Shown one piece after another: positions 60,501 through 64,000 of a DNA stretch of 64,000 nucleotides. The notes beneath the pieces were generated by a model. That model worked only from the letters and a program-made list of their open reading frames with translations, had not been told where the DNA came from and did no database searches. The stretch is from assembly GCF_028657905.1 (NCBI RefSeq), contig NZ_CP117782.1:3286001-3350000 (forward strand), read 5' to 3'. Source of the DNA: Burkholderia sp. FERM BP-3421 (GTDB lineage Bacteria; Pseudomonadota; Gammaproteobacteria; Burkholderiales; Burkholderiaceae). A program made the position numbers and the translations under genes. How positions within the stretch are numbered: the stretch's first letter is position 1; every line of letters starts with the position of its first letter.

Positions 60501-60881
60501 ATGCCAACCATCAATCAACTGGTTCGCAAAGGCCGTGAGTCGGAAACGACGAAGAGCAAGAGCCCGGCCTTGCAGGACTGCCCCCAGCGTCGCGGCGTGT
60601 GCACCCGTGTGTACACGACGACGCCGAAGAAGCCGAACTCGGCACTGCGTAAGGTCGCCAAGGTTCGTCTGACGAACGGTTTCGAAGTGATTTCGTACAT
60701 CGGCGGTGAAGGCCACAACCTGCAGGAGCACTCGGTTGTGCTGATCCGCGGCGGCCGTGTGAAGGATTTGCCGGGTGTGCGTTACCACATGGTTCGCGGC
60801 TCGCTGGATACCCAGGGCGTCAAGGATCGTAAGCAAGCGCGCTCGAAGTACGGCGCGAAGCGTGCTAAGGCTGCGAAGTAA
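60501..60881 (+). CDS. rpsL: 30S ribosomal protein S12
   Basis: 126 residues. TTPKKPNSALRKVAKVRL and GRVKDLPGVRYHMVRG carry the Lys43 and Lys88 positions in streptomycin-sensitive form. Part of the decoding centre. Confidence 0.98.
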   Translation: MPTINQLVRKGRESETTKSKSPALQDCPQRRGVCTRVYTTTPKKPNSALRKVAKVRLTNGFEVISYIGGEGHNLQEHSVVLIRGGRVKDLPGVRYHMVRGSLDTQGVKDRKQARSKYGAKRAKAAK

Positions 60882-61050
60882 GCAGACTCTGAATGGAGAT
60901 CGCCCCCGGGCGGTTAATGCGGTGGTGCCGGATTGCCGGTGCTGTCGAGTAAGTGGTCACCCGGCCAAGCTGGTTAGTCGTCAGATGTGATCGGGTTAGT
61001 TGGTGGCCGAGGAGCGATTCCGCTCCAACTGAAAAGTCAAAGGAAGAAAC

Positions 61051-61521
61051 ATGCCGCGTCGTCGCGAAGTCCCCAAGCGGGAAGTGTTGCCGGATCCGAA
61101 GTTCGGTAACGTTGATGTAGCCAAGTTCATGAACATGCTGATGCTGTCCGGCAAGAAGTCGGTCGCTGAGCGCATCGTTTATGGCGCATTCGAACAAATC
61201 CAGACCAAGGGTGGCAAGGACCCGCTGGAAGTGTTCACGGTTGCGCTCAACAACGTGAAGCCGGTGGTGGAAGTGAAGAGCCGTCGCGTTGGTGGTGCCA
61301 ACTATCAGGTTCCGGTCGAAGTGCGCCCGTCGCGTCGTATGGCATTGGCGATGCGCTGGTTGCGCGAGGCTGCGAAGAAGCGTAGCGAGAAGTCGATGGC
61401 GCTCCGCCTGGCTGGTGAGTTGTCCGAAGCGGCCGAAGGCCGTGGCGGCGCCATGAAGAAGCGTGATGAAGTTCACCGGATGGCAGAAGCCAACCGGGCG
61501 TTCTCGCATTTCCGCTTCTAA
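61051..61521 (+). CDS. rpsG: 30S ribosomal protein S7
   Basis: 156 residues. PRRREVPKREVLPDPKFG at the start and SRRVGGANYQVPVEV are typical. Initiates assembly of the 30S head. Behind AGGAAG. Confidence 0.98.
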   Translation: MPRRREVPKREVLPDPKFGNVDVAKFMNMLMLSGKKSVAERIVYGAFEQIQTKGGKDPLEVFTVALNNVKPVVEVKSRRVGGANYQVPVEVRPSRRMALAMRWLREAAKKRSEKSMALRLAGELSEAAEGRGGAMKKRDEVHRMAEANRAFSHFRF

Positions 61522-61643
61522 GCGTCAGGCTGGGCTTAGCGGAAAAAAATTCCGGGCGGGTGCGCTTTTCGAGCGCCTCGCCCGTTTGTGTTGAGGTGCG
61601 ATGTAGCGGATGCTCCGTCGCGCCAACCCCATAGAGGATCAAA

Positions 61644-63746
61644 GTGGCTCGTAAGACACCTATCGAGCGCTACCGCAATATCGGTATTAGCGCTCACATC
61701 GACGCCGGCAAAACGACGACGACCGAGCGCATTCTGTTCTACACCGGTGTGAACCACAAGATCGGTGAAGTGCATGACGGCGCTGCAACGATGGACTGGA
61801 TGGAGCAGGAGCAGGAGCGTGGCATCACGATCACGTCCGCTGCGACCACGGCCTTCTGGAAGGGCATGGGCGGCAACTATCCGGAACACCGCATCAACAT
61901 CATCGACACCCCGGGGCACGTCGACTTCACGATCGAAGTGGAGCGCTCGATGCGCGTCCTCGACGGCGCGTGCATGGTCTACTGCGCAGTGGGCGGCGTG
62001 CAGCCTCAGTCGGAAACCGTGTGGCGCCAGGCGAACAAGTACAAGGTGCCGCGTCTCGCGTTCGTCAACAAGATGGACCGTACCGGCGCGAACTTCTTCA
62101 AGGTCTACGACCAGCTGAAGACGCGTCTGAAGGCGAATCCGGTGCCGGTGGTGGTGCCGATCGGCGCGGAAGAAAGCTTCAAGGGCGTGGTCGACCTCAT
62201 CAAGATGAAGGCGATCATTTGGGACGAAGCGTCGCAAGGTACGAAGTTCGACTACGTGGACATCCCGGCTGAACTCGTCGACACGTGCAACGAGTGGCGC
62301 GAGAAGATGGTCGAGGCGGCTGCCGAGTCGAGCGAAGACCTGATGAACAAGTACCTCGAAGCCGGCGATCTGGTGGAAGCGGAGATCGTGAAGGGTCTGC
62401 GCGATCGCACGATCGCTTGCGAAATCCAGCCGATGCTGTGCGGTACCGCGTTCAAGAACAAGGGTGTGCAGCGTATGCTGGACGCCGTGATCGACTTCCT
62501 GCCGTCGCCGGTCGACATTCCCCCGGTGACGGGCGAACTCGAAAACGGCGAGAAGACGGAGCGTCGTGCTGCCGACGACGAGAAGTTCTCGGCACTCGCG
62601 TTCAAGATCATGACCGACCCGTTCGTCGGCCAGTTGATCTTCTTCCGCGTGTACTCGGGGATCGTCAATTCGGGCGACACGCTGCTGAACGCGACCAAGG
62701 ACAAGAAGGAGCGTCTCGGTCGTATTCTGCAGATGCATGCGAACCAGCGCGAAGAAATCAAGGAAGTGCGCGCAGGCGACATCGCGGCGGCAGTGGGCCT
62801 GAAGGAAGCGACCACGGGCGACACGCTGTGCGATCCGGCTCACCCGATCGTGCTCGAGCGCATGATTTTCCCGGAGCCGGTGATTTCGCAGGCCGTCGAG
62901 CCGAAGACGAAGGCTGACCAGGAAAAGATGGGCCTGGCGCTGAACCGTCTCGCTCAGGAAGATCCGTCGTTCCGCGTGCAGACCGACGAAGAATCGGGTC
63001 AAACGATCATTTCGGGCATGGGCGAGCTCCACCTCGAAATTCTGGTCGACCGGATGAAGCGCGAATTCGGCGTGGAAGCGACCGTCGGCAAGCCGCAGGT
63101 GGCGTACCGCGAAACCATCCGCAAGTCGGCTTCGGACGTCGAAGGCAAGTTCGTCAAGCAGTCGGGCGGTCGCGGCCAGTACGGTCACGCGGTCATCACG
63201 CTCGAGCGCAGCGAGCAGGGCAAGGGCTACGAGTTCGTCGACGCGATCAAGGGTGGTGTGATCCCGCGCGAATTCATTCCTTCGGTCGACAAGGGTATCC
63301 AGGAAACGCTGAAGAGCGGTGTGATGGCGGGCTTCCCGGTCGTCGACGTGAAGGTCACGCTGACGTTCGGTTCGTACCACGACGTCGACTCGAACGAAAA
63401 TGCGTTCCGCATGGCCGGTTCGATGGCGTTCAAGGAAGCAATGCGCCGCGCGGATCCGGTTCTGCTCGAGCCGATGATGGCTGTCGAAGTGGAAACGCCT
63501 GAAGACTTCATGGGCAACGTGATGGGCGATCTGTCGGGTCGTCGCGGCATCATCCAGGGTATGGATGACATGGTCGGCGGCGGCAAGATCGTGCGCGCAG
63601 AAGTGCCGCTGTCGGAAATGTTCGGCTACTCCACGTCGCTGCGCTCGCTGACGCAAGGTCGCGCAACGTACACGATGGAGTTCAAGCACTACGCTGAAGC
63701 TCCGAAGAACGTTGCTGATGCGATCATCAGCGCCAAGTCGAAGTAA
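61644..63746 (+). CDS. fusA: Translation elongation factor G
   Basis: 700 residues from a GTG at 61644 behind GAGG. GTPase motifs AHIDAGKTTTTERILFYTG, DTPGHVDFTIEVERS and NKMDRTGA are complete, followed by domains II-V (SGMGELHLEILVDRMKREF, QSGGRGQYGHAVI). Drives translocation. Confidence 0.98.
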   Translation: MARKTPIERYRNIGISAHIDAGKTTTTERILFYTGVNHKIGEVHDGAATMDWMEQEQERGITITSAATTAFWKGMGGNYPEHRINIIDTPGHVDFTIEVERSMRVLDGACMVYCAVGGVQPQSETVWRQANKYKVPRLAFVNKMDRTGANFFKVYDQLKTRLKANPVPVVVPIGAEESFKGVVDLIKMKAIIWDEASQGTKFDYVDIPAELVDTCNEWREKMVEAAAESSEDLMNKYLEAGDLVEAEIVKGLRDRTIACEIQPMLCGTAFKNKGVQRMLDAVIDFLPSPVDIPPVTGELENGEKTERRAADDEKFSALAFKIMTDPFVGQLIFFRVYSGIVNSGDTLLNATKDKKERLGRILQMHANQREEIKEVRAGDIAAAVGLKEATTGDTLCDPAHPIVLERMIFPEPVISQAVEPKTKADQEKMGLALNRLAQEDPSFRVQTDEESGQTIISGMGELHLEILVDRMKREFGVEATVGKPQVAYRETIRKSASDVEGKFVKQSGGRGQYGHAVITLERSEQGKGYEFVDAIKGGVIPREFIPSVDKGIQETLKSGVMAGFPVVDVKVTLTFGSYHDVDSNENAFRMAGSMAFKEAMRRADPVLLEPMMAVEVETPEDFMGNVMGDLSGRRGIIQGMDDMVGGGKIVRAEVPLSEMFGYSTSLRSLTQGRATYTMEFKHYAEAPKNVADAIISAKSK

Positions 63747-63785
63747 TTCGCTATCACAACCGATCATTTTTGAAAGAAGAGAGTC

Positions 63786-64000
63786 ATGGCAAAAGGTAAA
63801 TTTGAGCGGACCAAGCCGCACGTGAACGTTGGTACGATTGGTCACGTTGACCACGGCAAGACGACACTGACGGCAGCGATCACGACCGTGCTGACGAAGA
63901 AATTCGGCGGCGAGGCGAAGGCCTACGACCAGATCGACGCGGCACCGGAAGAAAAGGCGCGCGGCATCACGATCAACACGGCACACGTCGAGTACGAAAC
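63786..64000 (+). CDS. tuf: Translation elongation factor Tu (second copy), 3' end outside window
   Basis: Starts with the ATG at 63786 behind AAGAGAG; the first 71 codons are inside. From codon 6 onwards the visible bases are identical to the tuf at 44566; only codons 3-5 differ (MAKGKF against MAKEKF). Last visible gene of the rpsL operon. Confidence 0.96.
   Translation, partial: MAKGKFERTKPHVNVGTIGHVDHGKTTLTAAITTVLTKKFGGEAKAYDQIDAAPEEKARGITINTAHVEYE

Overview
The window is high-GC chromosomal DNA from a betaproteobacterium, almost certainly Burkholderia in the broad sense. The evidence is the 16S sequence, the tRNA-Tyr/Gly/Thr-tuf-tRNA-Trp-secE-nusG-rplKAJL-rpoBC-recQ-rpsL-rpsG-fusA-tuf gene order, the paaABCDE locus with a TetR gene beside it, and a pair of DUF2957-like lipoproteins. 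There is no insertion sequence, prophage, CRISPR array or toxin-antitoxin pair. It is core chromosome with a few lineage-specific inserts.

Layout. 1-2.2 kb: the tail of a probable CDF cation transporter, an Lrp/AsnC regulator, and a coupled exonuclease/metallo-hydrolase pair. 2.3-6.9 kb: a strong promoter with a heavily structured leader before rlpA, then the conserved rsmI / yraN-diaA-dolP block, a cytochrome c and tRNA-Ala(CGC). 7.5-12.4 kb: two LysE-type exporters, a lipoprotein, a small secreted Ala/Lys-rich protein, a Mut7-C RNase-domain protein and a 3-hydroxyisobutyrate dehydrogenase-type enzyme. 12.5-16.3 kb: a candidate small RNA, an OmpW-type porin and two paralogous lipoproteins. 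16.7-22.9 kb: argC, a flavodoxin-like protein, a PEBP-family protein, pyrE and a malic enzyme. 23.4-35.8 kb: aromatic catabolism (indolepyruvate ferredoxin oxidoreductase, hppD with a divergent Lrp regulator, and the phenylacetyl-CoA epoxidase operon paaABCDE with a DUF1835 gene and a TetR gene). 35.9-37.2 kb: a secreted SGNH hydrolase.

37.2-43.0 kb is a complete rRNA operon: two promoters, boxA, 16S, tRNA-Ile, tRNA-Ala, 23S, 5S and terminator. After an acetyltransferase, 44.2-64.0 kb is the translation/transcription superoperon: four tRNAs, tuf, secE, nusG, rplK, rplA, rplJ, rplL, rpoB, rpoC, recQ, rpsL, rpsG, fusA and the start of a second tuf that runs off the window.

The items most worth a second look are a predicted ~60-nt RNA with two anti-Shine-Dalgarno motifs at 12.57 kb (its seed can pair with the ribosome-binding site of a neighbouring lipoprotein), the structured leader at 2.39-2.83 kb, the tandem lipoprotein/OmpW operon, the DUF1835 gene inside the phenylacetate operon, and a 16S gene that departs from the usual sequence at two conserved sites. 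All functions are assigned by reading the sequence and from knowledge of the families; no database search was run.
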